NCBI RefSeq assembly: GCF_900111355.1
Contig: NZ_FOHA01000014.1
Location: 1-64,000 of the forward strand
Reading direction: 5' to 3'
DNA length: 64,000 nt
Origin: Isobaculum melis
Lineage (GTDB): Bacteria > Bacillota > Bacilli > Lactobacillales > Carnobacteriaceae
In this document: piece by piece, positions 43,426 through 53,130 of the stretch
How the letters are laid out: every line of letters starts with the position of its first letter
How positions within the stretch are numbered: the first letter of the stretch is position 1
Notes under the pieces: generated by a model
Told to the model about the DNA's origin: nothing
The model's input: the letters and a program-made list of their open reading frames with translations, nothing else
The model's database searches: none
Made by a program: the position numbers and the translations under genes

Positions 43426-43641
43426 ATGCTCATTAATTATATTTTAGTTGCCATCATTTTTATTTTTTTAAGTTGGGAATTTTATTCGTATAAGAAGGCG
43501 AAAAAACAAGGAAATGCTGTTGTGATTCGTCCGCTGTATGATATTGGAGCTGTTGTTGTTTTCCTGCTGGCTCTTTATGGTATTTTTACCAATCAAAGCT
43601 ATGATGAAATTGTACGCTTAGTTGAAAATCTTTTTAGGTAA
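43426..43641 (+). CDS. Unknown small membrane protein, partner of the preceding gene
   Basis: 71 residues from the ATG at 43426 (GGAG 6 bases upstream; a TTG at 43414 overlaps this site). Two membrane segments (INYILVAIIFIFLSWEFYSY; DIGAVVVFLLALYGIFT) flank a basic loop. Family not recognised. It is cotranscribed with the gene at 42849. Confidence 0.6.
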   Translation: MLINYILVAIIFIFLSWEFYSYKKAKKQGNAVVIRPLYDIGAVVVFLLALYGIFTNQSYDEIVRLVENLFR

Positions 43642-43659
43642 ATTTAGGTTTAAAAGATC

Positions 43660-43704
43660 AAAAAAACGAATCAAAATCCTAAGATTTTGATTCGTTTTAT
43701 TTTA
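43660..43704. terminator. Bidirectional terminator between the small membrane gene and citX
   Basis: AAAACGAATCAAAATC pairs with GATTTTGATTCGTTTT, with T-runs on both strands. Confidence 0.85.
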
Positions 43705-43705
43705 G

Positions 43706-44248
43706 CTAAAATGATGTGTTAAACTTATCTATCACCAATTGATTTAACACTTCAGTCATTTCCTCTAATCCATGTTTTCTGCTTCGTCCACACTGTTTGG
43801 CCGGCTGCCCACAAACAAAGCATGTCCGCTCTGGATAGCCAATCTCTGTACGAGAAACAGCCTGTTGCTTGCCCTCACTATTCAACATAAGAACATCCAT
43901 ATCAAATAACCGACCAAGCCCCTGCGCTTCTATTTGAACACAGATTTTCTTCAAATGCTGAGGCGCACAATCAATCACAACAAAATACTCAGGTCCTGTT
44001 GCAAGTGACCAAACCCATTCACCCAAAATTGGATAACCTCCAACTTCATGCATGATTTGCGCAACACCCATTTGAAAAACCTGTTCAATCATGGGACTCA
44101 TTTTAATCGGACCGGGAATATTACATTGAAAAGAAAGCATCGGCAACTGATATAAATACAGCTTTTCCTGTTGGAATAATGCACGTTTTTCCCTTACATC
44201 TAGCATATCCTGTAAAGAAATTGGGTTTCCTCCTGCAAATAAATCCAT
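43706..44248 (-). CDS. citX: Holo-citrate lyase synthase (apo-CitD phosphoribosyl-dephospho-CoA transferase)
   Basis: About 180 residues from the ATG at 44248 (GGGAGG 8 bases upstream; the frame extends to 44275 without a ribosome site). Marks are GRLFDMDVLML, SRTEIGYPERTCFVCGQPAK and CGRSRKHGLEEM, with the conserved Cys/His cluster. It attaches the CitG-made prosthetic group to CitD. It is the last gene of the oad-cit transcript, 31 bp after oadB. Confidence 0.9.
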   Translation of the reverse strand: MDLFAGGNPISLQDMLDVREKRALFQQEKLYLYQLPMLSFQCNIPGPIKMSPMIEQVFQMGVAQIMHEVGGYPILGEWVWSLATGPEYFVVIDCAPQHLKKICVQIEAQGLGRLFDMDVLMLNSEGKQQAVSRTEIGYPERTCFVCGQPAKQCGRSRKHGLEEMTEVLNQLVIDKFNTSF

Positions 44249-44278
44249 TACCTCAACCTCCCTTTTCAATTTCATTTA

Positions 44279-45409
44279 TTAGCCAAAGAATTGTAGTAAT
44301 ATCCCTGCAGCAATGGCTGAGCCAATCACACCTGCGACATTTGGTCCCATTGCATGCATTAATAAGAAGTTACTTGGATTCGCTTTTGCGCCTTCTTTTT
44401 GAACAACACGAGCTGCCATTGGTACAGCAGAAACTCCTGCAGCACCTATCATTGGGTTAATTTTACCATTTGTTAATTTATACATCAATTTACCCATTAA
44501 GACACCAGAAGCCGTTCCAGCAGCAAAGGCGATTAAGCCTAGCACAATCACTTTTAATGTTTCCACAGATAATAAGACATCTGCTTCTGCTTTTGCACCC
44601 ACTGTAATCCCTAAGAAAATCGTAATCATATACATTAAAGAATTTTGTAGCATATCTGTAATTTTATTAACCTGTCCACATTCTTTAATTAAATTCCCTA
44701 ACATCAGCATTCCAATTAACGGTGCAGCTGACGGAAGTAATAGTACAACTAAAACTGTCGTAATAATTGGAAATAAAATCTTTTCTTTTTTAGAAACTGG
44801 ACGTAACTGCTCCATCTTTGTTTCGCGTTCTTTTTTTGTTGTTAATAATTTAATAATTGGCGGCTGAATAATCGGAACCAATGCCATATAAGAATAGGCT
44901 GCTAACGCAATTGTCGATAGCATATGTGGCGCTAATTGACTGGTTAAGAAAATCGCTGTTGGGCCATCTGCACCACCAATAATTCCGATTGAAGCAGCTT
45001 CTTGTCCTGTTAAACCTAAGGCAATTGCACCTAAGAAGGCCACGAAAATCCCAATTTGTGCCGCCCCACCTAATAATAAGGTCTTAGGATTCGCAATTAA
45101 AGGGGCAAAATCCGTGGAAGCGCCCAAGCAAAGGAAAATTAAAGGCGGGTAAATCCCTAAATTTGTTCCTTGATAAAGATAATAAAGCAGTCCCCCTGCT
45201 GAATCTCCCGTTGGTGGGTTCATTAAACCAGCTAACGGTAAATTGACAAGTAACATACCAAACGCAATTGGAATCAGTAAATACGGCTCATAGCCTTTTC
45301 CAATGGCTAAATATAAGAATACGCAAGCAACTGCCAGCATGATTACATGTTTATACGTAAGTGCAGCAAAACCTGATTCTGTAAAAACATTCATTATTGT
45401 TTCAATCAT
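44279..45409 (-). CDS. oadB: Oxaloacetate decarboxylase beta subunit (Na+ pump)
   Basis: 376 residues, about nine membrane segments. Family marks are LIFLCLGASTDFAPLIANPK, GIIGGADGPTAIFLTSQLAP (conserved Asp region) and GAAGVSAVPMAARVVQKEG. It decarboxylates carboxybiotin on the biotin carrier and couples this to Na+ export. Together with the alpha, biotin carrier and small membrane subunits it turns citrate-derived oxaloacetate into pyruvate and a sodium gradient. Confidence 0.93.
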   Translation of the reverse strand: MIETIMNVFTESGFAALTYKHVIMLAVACVFLYLAIGKGYEPYLLIPIAFGMLLVNLPLAGLMNPPTGDSAGGLLYYLYQGTNLGIYPPLIFLCLGASTDFAPLIANPKTLLLGGAAQIGIFVAFLGAIALGLTGQEAASIGIIGGADGPTAIFLTSQLAPHMLSTIALAAYSYMALVPIIQPPIIKLLTTKKERETKMEQLRPVSKKEKILFPIITTVLVVLLLPSAAPLIGMLMLGNLIKECGQVNKITDMLQNSLMYMITIFLGITVGAKAEADVLLSVETLKVIVLGLIAFAAGTASGVLMGKLMYKLTNGKINPMIGAAGVSAVPMAARVVQKEGAKANPSNFLLMHAMGPNVAGVIGSAIAAGILLQFFG

Positions 45410-45453
45410 TATGTGACTCCTTTATCCATTTTTGAATTCGTTTAGCCCTAGAT

Positions 45454-45810
45454 TTATAATGTTATTAAAACCGCTCCAGCCTCTACTTGTTCCCCCTGCT
45501 TCACATGAATCGCCGATACAACACCGTCTTCTGGTGCAACGATTTCATTCTCCATTTTCATCGCTTCTAGTAAACAAAGAAGCTGGCCTGCCTTCACTTG
45601 ATCCCCAACATTAACTGCAATTTTTAGGAGCACACCTGGCATTGGTGCTGAGACGGTTGCTCCACTACCACCTGTAACAGGTGCAGCTGTAGCTGCAGGC
45701 GCACTAACTGTTTCTGCCTGCTGTGTGTGATTTTTATAAGTTGCTTCATCAATTTCTTTAACTCCGACTTGGTAAACCTTACCATTCACGTTAATTTCAT
45801 ATGTTTTCAT
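45454..45810 (-). CDS. oadD: Biotin carboxyl carrier subunit of oxaloacetate decarboxylase
   Basis: 118 residues. An N-terminal segment, an Ala/Pro linker and a C-terminal biotinyl domain with CLLEAMKMENEIVAPEDG; the Lys of MKM is the biotin site. In enterococci this domain is a separate protein (OadD) rather than the tail of the alpha subunit, as here. It lies between the small membrane subunit and oadB. Confidence 0.9.
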   Translation of the reverse strand: MKTYEINVNGKVYQVGVKEIDEATYKNHTQQAETVSAPAATAAPVTGGSGATVSAPMPGVLLKIAVNVGDQVKAGQLLCLLEAMKMENEIVAPEDGVVSAIHVKQGEQVEAGAVLITL

Positions 45811-45822
45811 AAAGTTGCTCCT

Positions 45823-46101
45823 TTATTTAATTCTTTTAATTTCTGTTATTTCGTATTTTTTATCCCGAGATTCTCCATTTGCTAAAATCAATGCTGTTAG
45901 CATCGCCACTTCTTCTGTCTCAGCATCTACTGCCAAAACAGGCGCACTAGGAGTTGGAATAGCTGCTACCGCTGAAGGGGCATCTGCCTTGATAAATTTA
46001 AATAAGGATAAAATAAACTGCAAACCAACTAAGACAATAAAGACAGTAATAATACAGCCAATTGAGATGACTAATCCTTCTGCCAGACTAATTTCAGTCA
46101 C
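45823..46101 (-). CDS. Small membrane subunit of oxaloacetate decarboxylase (OadG/OadH type)
   Basis: 92 residues, GTG start with AGGAGG upstream. One N-terminal membrane segment (GLVISIGCIITVFIVLVGLQ) is followed by a polar tail. This is the layout of gamma/delta subunits of sodium-pump decarboxylases, which join the alpha subunit to the membrane part. It lies between oadA and the biotin carrier gene. Confidence 0.82.
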   Translation of the reverse strand: MTEISLAEGLVISIGCIITVFIVLVGLQFILSLFKFIKADAPSAVAAIPTPSAPVLAVDAETEEVAMLTALILANGESRDKKYEITEIKRIK

Positions 46102-46116
46102 ACGCTCTACCTCCTA

Positions 46117-47511
46117 CTATGATGTCACACCGAAAATACGAATGGGCTCATCACTAGCTGCCCCACCCTTTTCTCGGTCTGCTAAAAATTGCTTACCTAC
46201 TTGTGGGAACATTGCATAAATCAGCACATCTTCATCTGATTTTGCTAATTCACCAATTTCAGCTTTTAATGCCTCAAACTCTGGTGCAATCAAATCAGCT
46301 GGACGCTCTGTAATAACAGGTGTTTCCCCAATAATCAGTTGACGAATCTCTGGTGAAATCGGAGCAGGAGACTGCCCATACGCTCCGCGAACATATTCTT
46401 TAATTTCATTAGGAATCATTTTGTAACGTTCCCCTGTTAAGACATTAAATACAGCTTGTGTGCCAACCATTTGCGACATTGGAGTCACAAGCGGTGGATA
46501 GCCTAAATCTTCTCTAACTTTTGGCACTTCTCGTAAAACCTCTTCAAAACGCTGCTCAGCACCCGCTTGTTTGAGCTGTGAAAATAGATTAGACAGCATC
46601 CCACCAGGTACTTGGTAGAATAATGCCTTAGGATCAACTGTTAACATTTTAGGATCTAAAATCTCTGCTTTTAAATATTTTTCCTTAATCGGTTTAAAAT
46701 AATCAGCAATTTCTTCTAATTTTTCCTGATTTAAATGCGTATGATAGCCTAATTCTTCTGCAACAATCGCAAGCGGCTCAGTAGCCGGTTGGCTGGTACC
46801 ACCTGAAAATGGAGAAATAGCTGTGTCGATAATATCCGCTCCTGCTTCGATTGCTGCAAAGTAAGTTAATTCAGAAACACCGCTTGTTGCATGGGTATGC
46901 ACTTCAATTGGTACTTGAATTACCTTACGTAAAGCTGTGACAAGCTCAGTGGCCACTTTTGGTGTTAAAATTCCTGCCATATCCTTTAAGCAAATCGAAT
47001 CTGCTCCTAAGTCGACTAATTTTTGTGCCAGCTCTAAATAATAAGCACTGGTATGCACTGGGCTAACGGTATAACAAATCGCCAGCTGGGCATGTCCTTT
47101 ATATTTTTTAATGGCCTTCACACAAGCTTCCATATTGCGTGTATCATTTAAGGCATCAAAAACGCGAATAATATCCATCCCATTTTCAATGGTTTTCTGC
47201 ACAAATTTATCCACAATATCATCCCCATAGTGACGATAACCTAATAAGTTTTGCCCACGCAATAACATTTGTAATGGTGTCTTTGGTGCATGCTGCTTAA
47301 ATAAACGCAGTCTTTCCCATGGATCTTCACTTAAGAAGCGAATGGCCGCATCAAAGGTTGCACCACCCCAGCATTCTAAAGCTTGGTAGCCTGCTTCATC
47401 CATTGTTGCCAAAATCGGCACCATTTCTGCTGTGCTCAATCTTGTTGCCATTAGGCTTTGATGACCATCGCGTAAAACTGTTTCTGTAAAGCGAATCTCT
47501 TTACTTCCCAC
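46117..47511 (-). CDS. oadA: Oxaloacetate decarboxylase alpha subunit (carboxyltransferase)
   Basis: 464 residues from the GTG at 47511, where GAGGAGG is 7 bases upstream; the frame to 47544 is not needed. Catalytic marks are LRDGHQSLMATR (metal Asp/His), DSICLKDMAG (carboxylated Lys) and IEVHTHATSGVSE (metal His pair). There is no C-terminal biotin domain, in keeping with the separate carrier gene. It moves CO2 from oxaloacetate to biotin, releasing pyruvate. Confidence 0.93.
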   Translation of the reverse strand: MGSKEIRFTETVLRDGHQSLMATRLSTAEMVPILATMDEAGYQALECWGGATFDAAIRFLSEDPWERLRLFKQHAPKTPLQMLLRGQNLLGYRHYGDDIVDKFVQKTIENGMDIIRVFDALNDTRNMEACVKAIKKYKGHAQLAICYTVSPVHTSAYYLELAQKLVDLGADSICLKDMAGILTPKVATELVTALRKVIQVPIEVHTHATSGVSELTYFAAIEAGADIIDTAISPFSGGTSQPATEPLAIVAEELGYHTHLNQEKLEEIADYFKPIKEKYLKAEILDPKMLTVDPKALFYQVPGGMLSNLFSQLKQAGAEQRFEEVLREVPKVREDLGYPPLVTPMSQMVGTQAVFNVLTGERYKMIPNEIKEYVRGAYGQSPAPISPEIRQLIIGETPVITERPADLIAPEFEALKAEIGELAKSDEDVLIYAMFPQVGKQFLADREKGGAASDEPIRIFGVTS

Positions 47512-47586
47512 CTGTCTTCCTCCTCTTTCCTGCAATAAACGCAATTAAAGTAATTCATCAAATGAATTACTTTAATCACAAAGCTA

Positions 47587-48888
47587 TTAACTAATGCCTA
47601 AAATCACCATAACAATTAAGAGCACAAGACTTAAGCCCCATAACCATTTGAAGTTTGCTTTGATATGGTCCTTTAATTCCACGCCAGCTAAGCCACAAGC
47701 TAAATAAGTAACGGCAATCGCTGGTGAAATCATTAAACCAATGTTTTCAGTCACTAACATCACACGTGCAACATCAATTGCGCCAACACCATAGTTGCCA
47801 GCAACTTCTGTTACAATTGGCATCACGCCAAAGTAGAAGCTGTCTGTTCCTAAGAATAGGATTAATGGAACAGAGAAAATACTTACCACAATATGAATCA
47901 CTGGTCCAAGTGCTTTTGGTAATGCTTGGATAATTCCTCCAGCCATTGACTCAATCATCCCTGTACCTTTTAAGACACCTAGGAAAACACCTACTGCGAA
48001 CAAGGTCATAATCATTGGCATTGCTGATTCACCATAGCGTTTAATCATCTTACTTTGTTGTTTTGTATCCTTAACGTTTAAGACTAAAGCTAATGAGAAA
48101 GCAATCATAAAGATCACATTTGCTGGTAATAAATCAGCTACTAACGCTGCAATTGTTGCAAAAACCAAGACGACATCGAAAATCAATAGGCCTTTTGGTA
48201 CTTCCACTTCAGATTTATTTGTACCAGTATTTTGTTTTAACTCTGCAAATTCCAGATCTGTCATGCCGGCACCACGTTTGATCTCAATGCGAGACATAAT
48301 AAAGGCTAGACCGAAAGTTAAACCAATTGAGATAAATTGCATTGGAATAATCCCATGCCAAATCGTATTGGCACTTTCACCAATAACGGTAGCGGCACGA
48401 ATCGTTGGACCTGCCCAAGGCATAATATTCATTGCGCCAACACTAGCTGCTAATAATAACAGTAAAGTTGTTGGACGAATTTTCATCTTTTTATATAATG
48501 GCAACATTGGTGGAATCGTAATTAGGGCCGTTGAAGCACCTGCACCATCTAAATGACCAATAATCGCAATTGTTACCGTAACAGCCATAACTGCAAAAAC
48601 ATTATTTCCCATCATTTTTAACAAGGGGTTCACAATAATATCAAATGCACCTACATCGTTCATCAATCCAAAGAATGCAATTGAAAAAGCGAATAAGGAA
48701 GCTGTTGTGACCATTGATGCAACACCACTAGAAACAAACTCTCCTAGCTCTGTCAAACCAGTTCCAACAATACCAGCTGCTACTAGCGGTAAAATCGTAA
48801 ATACTACAATCGGACTTGCTTTTCCCGAAATCAATAAATAGACAATTGATACAATTAATAAAAAACCAACAATCATTAATAAATCCAT
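47587..48888 (-). CDS. citH: CitMHS-family citrate transporter
   Basis: 433 residues with about twelve membrane segments. Marks are AFFGLMNDVGAFDIIVNP, GHLDGAGASTALITIPPMLP and LGTDSFYFGVMPIVTEVAG. This family imports citrate as a metal-citrate complex with protons. Enterococcal CitH is the close relative by context. It starts the second half of the cluster after a long structured spacer behind citF. Confidence 0.88.
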   Translation of the reverse strand: MDLLMIVGFLLIVSIVYLLISGKASPIVVFTILPLVAAGIVGTGLTELGEFVSSGVASMVTTASLFAFSIAFFGLMNDVGAFDIIVNPLLKMMGNNVFAVMAVTVTIAIIGHLDGAGASTALITIPPMLPLYKKMKIRPTTLLLLLAASVGAMNIMPWAGPTIRAATVIGESANTIWHGIIPMQFISIGLTFGLAFIMSRIEIKRGAGMTDLEFAELKQNTGTNKSEVEVPKGLLIFDVVLVFATIAALVADLLPANVIFMIAFSLALVLNVKDTKQQSKMIKRYGESAMPMIMTLFAVGVFLGVLKGTGMIESMAGGIIQALPKALGPVIHIVVSIFSVPLILFLGTDSFYFGVMPIVTEVAGNYGVGAIDVARVMLVTENIGLMISPAIAVTYLACGLAGVELKDHIKANFKWLWGLSLVLLIVMVILGIS

Positions 48889-49230
48889 TTGTTAACCTTC
48901 TTTCTCTTTTTTTACAAAAAAGTTGCTCCTCAAAGGACGAATCAAGAAGGGCTTAGTGAAAAATCTGGCTGCGCAAGGATAAGAATAAAATGGCTATTCA
49001 ATTTGAACGTGTCTGAAACATTCGAAGACCTCCGAAATTTTCAGACATGTCCTTTTTTTAAGCATACTAGTTGCACAAACTAGAATTTCTGCTAAGATAA
49101 TTCTTAATGGTATGCGTCTTTTTCATCATCAGGCTTGGCGGTTTGAGTTTTTGAAAAAGGAGCATACTTTTTTGTTTTCATTTATGATAAGCAATAGAAC
49201 AACTCTTGTCCTACTGACTATACCCACGTT
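48889..49230 (-). other. Structured spacer between citF and citH
   Basis: 342 bases without a credible gene. On the minus strand three hexamers occur: GTATGC (49167-49162), GCATAC (49115-49110) and GTATGC (49067-49062), so the middle one can pair with either neighbour. The first pairing is lengthened by TTTTTC/GAAAAA. Further down, TGTCTGAAA (49047-49039 region) pairs with TTTCAGACA (49020-49012 region). On the plus strand that last hairpin is followed by CCTTTTTTT. It may be a citF terminator, a processing site or a switchable leader of citH. Confidence 0.5.
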
Positions 49231-50763
49231 TTAGTCTTTCACTTGGCAAATCGTATCTAGTAAGGTACCATCACGGTATTCAACTAATGCAACCACACGA
49301 TCTGTAAATTGAATAGGTGAAGCTTTTCCTACAATTTTTTCAGCTTCTTTTTGTAAAGCTTCTATTGTATAAACTGGTAACCCAGCTTGCGTAAAGCAAT
49401 CAATTAAATCTTGACGCTGAGGATTAATAGCAATCCCAATCTCTGTTACAACAACATCGATACTATCTCCAGGTGTAATGACAGTTGTCACATCCTGAAC
49501 AATGGTTGGAATGCGGCCACGAACAAGTGGTGCTGAAATAATGGTCAGCTTCGCATTTGAAGCATCCTGATGACCACCAATTGCGCCACGCAAGACACCA
49601 TCTGAACCAGTCATCACATTGACATTAAACTTCGTATCGACTTCCAAAGCTGAAAGAATCACCACATCTAATTGATTCACAACGGCTCCTTTGTTATAAG
49701 GGCTGGCATAGCATGAAGCATCAATTTCTACTTGTTGTTCATATTTGGCCATTCCTAAAGCAGCACCCTTATCAAAATCTTGTACATCTAAGATTTTTTC
49801 AACTAAGCCTTCTTCTAATAAATCCACCATTGGTTTCGTAATCCCACCAAGAGCAAAGGAAGCTTTAATTTCTTTTGCAAGCATTTCTTCTCTTAGAAAA
49901 CGTGTCACTGCTAGCGCTGCGCCACCTGTTCCTGTTTGAAATGAAAAGCCATCTTTAAAATATGGAGAAGCTGTAATCACTTGATTTACCGTTTCAGCAA
50001 TACGTAATTCTTTAGGATTTGTGGTAAAACGAGTTGCCCCTTTACCAATCCCTTCTGGATTTCCGATAGCTTCTACTTCTACAACATAATCAACATCTGT
50101 TTGTGAAATACTAATTGGTGTATTAGGGTAACCAACTAAGTTATCAGTTAGTAAAATCACTTTATCTGCATGCTTGGCATCTATTTTGGCATAACCTAAT
50201 GAGCCACAAACAGATTCTCCCTTATACCCATTTGCGTTTCCATAAGCATCTGAACTTGGTACACCAAGAAAGGCAACATCAATCTGAATTTCTCCAGTTT
50301 CAACAGCTCTGGCACGGCCACCATGTGAGCGTAAAATAACAGGTTCATCCATTAATCCATTTGAAATGGCTTCGCCTAATTTTCCACGTAATCCGCTTGT
50401 TGTGACTTTAGTAACGACACCTGATTCAATATGCTTCACTATCTCACTATGCACATCAGCTAAAGAACTAGGTGCAATCGATAAATTTTTAATGCCTTTT
50501 TTAGCAATAACATCCATGACCATATTTAATACATAATCGCCTTCGCGGAAATGATGGTGAAAAGAAATGGTCATGCCATCTTTTAATCCAGCCAGGTCAA
50601 TTGCTTCTTCAATAGAAGCGACTAATTTCTCATCTCCGGGTTTGACAACACTGATTTTTGGCGCAACCTTTTGAATGGTTGGATTGCCAATTTTGGTGCT
50701 TTCATATAAAGCATAATCGTTTAAATACGCATCTGGAATTTCACGTCCAACTTTGTTTTGCAT
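49231..50763 (-). CDS. citF: Citrate lyase alpha subunit (citrate CoA-transferase)
   Basis: 510 residues. Exchanges acetyl on the carrier for citrate. Family marks are [56 protein letters not shown] and [24 protein letters not shown] lies upstream of the ATG. It is the last of the citCDEF genes and follows citE directly. Confidence 0.95.
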   Translation of the reverse strand: MQNKVGREIPDAYLNDYALYESTKIGNPTIQKVAPKISVVKPGDEKLVASIEEAIDLAGLKDGMTISFHHHFREGDYVLNMVMDVIAKKGIKNLSIAPSSLADVHSEIVKHIESGVVTKVTTSGLRGKLGEAISNGLMDEPVILRSHGGRARAVETGEIQIDVAFLGVPSSDAYGNANGYKGESVCGSLGYAKIDAKHADKVILLTDNLVGYPNTPISISQTDVDYVVEVEAIGNPEGIGKGATRFTTNPKELRIAETVNQVITASPYFKDGFSFQTGTGGAALAVTRFLREEMLAKEIKASFALGGITKPMVDLLEEGLVEKILDVQDFDKGAALGMAKYEQQVEIDASCYASPYNKGAVVNQLDVVILSALEVDTKFNVNVMTGSDGVLRGAIGGHQDASNAKLTIISAPLVRGRIPTIVQDVTTVITPGDSIDVVVTEIGIAINPQRQDLIDCFTQAGLPVYTIEALQKEAEKIVGKASPIQFTDRVVALVEYRDGTLLDTICQVKD

Positions 50764-51654
50764 TTATTTTAGCTCCTTTCCAATAAGACCAGCTGCTTCA
50801 GCAAGCAACATGACACGCTCTGCACGTTCAACAATTGGCTTATCAATCATTTTCCCGTTTAAGGAAATCACACCTGAACCTTTTTCTTCTGCTTCACGAA
50901 TTGCTGCTAACACATCAATCGCATGGCTGATTTCTTTTTGACTTGGGGCATAAACATCATTCACAATTTTAATTTGACGAGGATTAATAATCGACTTCCC
51001 ATCAAAACCAAGCTGGTGAATCAGCTCTACTTCTGCTCTAAAACCAGCTTCATTTTCAACATCAGAGTAAACCGTATCAAATGCAGCAATCCCAGTTGCT
51101 CGTGCTGCATGTAAGATCATACTACGGGCAAAGAATAATTCCTGACCATCTGGATAACGTCTTGTTTTCATATTGGTCACATAATCTTCTGCTCCAAGGG
51201 CAATCCCGATTAAGCGCTGACTAGATTGGGCAATCGCTAAAGCATTTAAGGTTCCTGCTGCCCCTTCAATTGCTGCCATCATTTTAGTTGTTCCAACTGG
51301 CACACCAAATTTTTCTTCAGCTTCTACAATGACAGCTTCTACATCAATCACATCTTGGGCTGACTCCGTTTTTGGCAAACGAATCACATCAACACCCGCT
51401 TTAACCATTGCGAAGATATCATTACGACCATAAGCTGAATCCAGTGCATTCACACGCACCACCATTTCAGTATTTCCATAATCCACCTGTTTTAATGCTT
51501 GATAAACCAATAAACGCGCCGCATCCTTTTCGCCTAAAGAAACAGCATCTTCTAAATCAAACATAATCGCATCTGCATCATAGATACCAGCATCTCTAAC
51601 CATCCCTGGATTATTCCCAGGAACAAACATCATGGTTCTTCTTAATTTTTCCAC
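50764..51654 (-). CDS. citE: Citrate lyase beta subunit (citryl-carrier lyase)
   Basis: 296 residues, GTG start with GGGAGG upstream. Marks are RTMMFVPGNNPGMVRDAGIY, ADAIMFDLEDAVSL (metal-binding acid), VIRLPKTESAQDV and GKSIINPRQIKIVND. It cleaves citryl-carrier to oxaloacetate and acetyl-carrier. It starts at the stop of citD and is followed with no gap by citF. Confidence 0.95.
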   Translation of the reverse strand: MEKLRRTMMFVPGNNPGMVRDAGIYDADAIMFDLEDAVSLGEKDAARLLVYQALKQVDYGNTEMVVRVNALDSAYGRNDIFAMVKAGVDVIRLPKTESAQDVIDVEAVIVEAEEKFGVPVGTTKMMAAIEGAAGTLNALAIAQSSQRLIGIALGAEDYVTNMKTRRYPDGQELFFARSMILHAARATGIAAFDTVYSDVENEAGFRAEVELIHQLGFDGKSIINPRQIKIVNDVYAPSQKEISHAIDVLAAIREAEEKGSGVISLNGKMIDKPIVERAERVMLLAEAAGLIGKELK

Positions 51655-51655
51655 C

Positions 51656-51952
51656 CTATAAAACCTCCCAATTAACTTGGTCGACTTGATCTAAGCCACG
51701 TTGTATCACCGTTTGCGTTCTTGCTTGAATCGTACAATCTAATGCCCCTCGGTCTACTGCATCAACTCTTACATGTTCAACTTTGTAGCTTGCCAGTGTC
51801 TCAGTAATCACTTGCTTGATTTGCTCCCCAAATTGCTTGCCAACCGAACTATCTAAATGAATTTCAGTGGCTCCGGCAATTGGTGTTAAGGTAATTTGAA
51901 TATCACTTGATTCCAAAGTCCCTGCCATTGCGGTTTGTTTAATTTCCATCAT
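51656..51952 (-). CDS. citD: Citrate lyase acyl carrier protein (gamma subunit)
   Basis: 98 residues. The modified Ser lies in AGTLESSDIQITLTP (near residue 15), where CitX adds the phosphoribosyl-dephospho-CoA group. DAVDRGALDCTIQAR is the second family mark. It lies between citC and citE with small gaps, in the usual order. Confidence 0.93.
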   Translation of the reverse strand: MMEIKQTAMAGTLESSDIQITLTPIAGATEIHLDSSVGKQFGEQIKQVITETLASYKVEHVRVDAVDRGALDCTIQARTQTVIQRGLDQVDQVNWEVL

Positions 51953-51963
51953 TACTTCCCTCT

Positions 51964-52965
51964 CTATACATGATATTTTTCTTGGATAAACGTTCTTGTC
52001 GTTGCTGGAACAAAGTCTGCCAGCTTTTCACTAGCCCCTGCTTCAATCATTTCTCGTACTTTCGAAGCACTGATGATTTGTCCGTCTAAACTTGCGCTTC
52101 TTGGGATGACCTGAACTTGAACCTCAGGCAACAATACTTCTTTTAGCGCTTGATTATAAAGGTTTGTCGTATGAGAGAAAGGCTCTTCCCCCACATAACG
52201 AACGGTACAATTAATCGCTGGTGCAATTTTTTCCTTAAAAATAGTCGCATCAAGTACGGTTTGATAATGAATCACTTGCTCCTCTTCTTCAATAAAGTAA
52301 GAAGGAAAGGTTGCAAAATTCACCATATAAGCCCCACCACCATAAACCTCAACATTGCTAAGATGTGCTGTGCCAGCTTTGACTAAAGCGATTCGTTCTT
52401 GGTAAGAAAACATCCCTTCATCTGCTTCTACAACAAAGACAACAACCTGCGCACAGGCCTTTGCAGCTGTTTCAATTAAATAGAGATGACCCTTTGTAAA
52501 TGGGTTGGCGTGCATCACAATGCATCCTATCTGTTGCTTCACACCTTTTTCTTTCTTTGAAAAACATTTCACAAATTCATCAATAGATTGATTGCCCTTT
52601 TCAAGTAAACAGGCCTCTGCAGTTGCTGCAACTTTTTGAAAGCCAATATATTCAAAAGTTTGTTGGTACATTGGTTTAGTAAAGACAAAGTAGTGATAAA
52701 ATCCTCTATTTGATAATTCAGACATCAAATGAGAGAGGAGTAGATTAAACACTTCGCCTCCTTGATAATGTGGTAAAATAGCAATTTCTTTGATGACATT
52801 GCGCTGTAAAGAACCCGTTGCAATTAACTGTTCGCCATCATAAATACCTGCTGTATAAGACAAATGATGTTCTACCCGTAAGTTTTCACTTGCAAGTATC
52901 TTTTGCCAAGCAGTTTGATGATAAGAATTTTGCAAATTGATTTTTTTCACCTGCAAAGTTGTCAT
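51964..52965 (-). CDS. citC: Citrate lyase ligase (acetylates CitD)
   Basis: 333 residues. An N-terminal acetyltransferase-like domain (ILPHYQGGEVFNLLL) precedes a nucleotidyltransferase domain with CIVMHANPFTKGHLYLIETA and ISASKVREMIEAG. It activates the lyase by acetylating the carrier with acetate and ATP. AAGGAG is upstream. It is the first gene of the citrate lyase transcript, so the region upstream controls the operon. Confidence 0.93.
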   Translation of the reverse strand: MTTLQVKKINLQNSYHQTAWQKILASENLRVEHHLSYTAGIYDGEQLIATGSLQRNVIKEIAILPHYQGGEVFNLLLSHLMSELSNRGFYHYFVFTKPMYQQTFEYIGFQKVAATAEACLLEKGNQSIDEFVKCFSKKEKGVKQQIGCIVMHANPFTKGHLYLIETAAKACAQVVVFVVEADEGMFSYQERIALVKAGTAHLSNVEVYGGGAYMVNFATFPSYFIEEEEQVIHYQTVLDATIFKEKIAPAINCTVRYVGEEPFSHTTNLYNQALKEVLLPEVQVQVIPRSASLDGQIISASKVREMIEAGASEKLADFVPATTRTFIQEKYHV

Positions 52966-52995
52966 ATAAATCGTCTCCTTTTACCTTACATTGTC

Positions 52996-53073
52996 ATCAT
53001 ACGTTGATTCAGAATGAAAGAGAATACGTTTTCATGTTTTTTAAGTGTGTTTTCGTTTTTTTTAGTGTGTTTT
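52996..53073 (-). promoter_or_regulatory. citC promoter region with cre site and two direct repeats
   Basis: On the minus strand a -10 TATGAT (53001-52996) has only a poor -35 (TTCTCT), as expected for an activated promoter. A cre-like TGAAAACGTATTCT (53034-53021) overlaps the -35. Upstream, AAAACACACT occurs twice (53053-53044 and 53073-53064), exactly 20 bp apart, in the position of activator sites. CitO is the obvious candidate. Confidence 0.55.
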
Positions 53074-53130
53074 TACTAAAGATAATAATAAAGCTTTAAT
53101 AGATTTATCACTCTTTTTGTCACAATAGAA

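Noticed and set aside
48889-49083. Plus-strand ORF of 64 codons in the citH leader
   Set aside because: It overlaps the structured spacer, has no ribosome site and starts at the citH start codon on the opposite strand.
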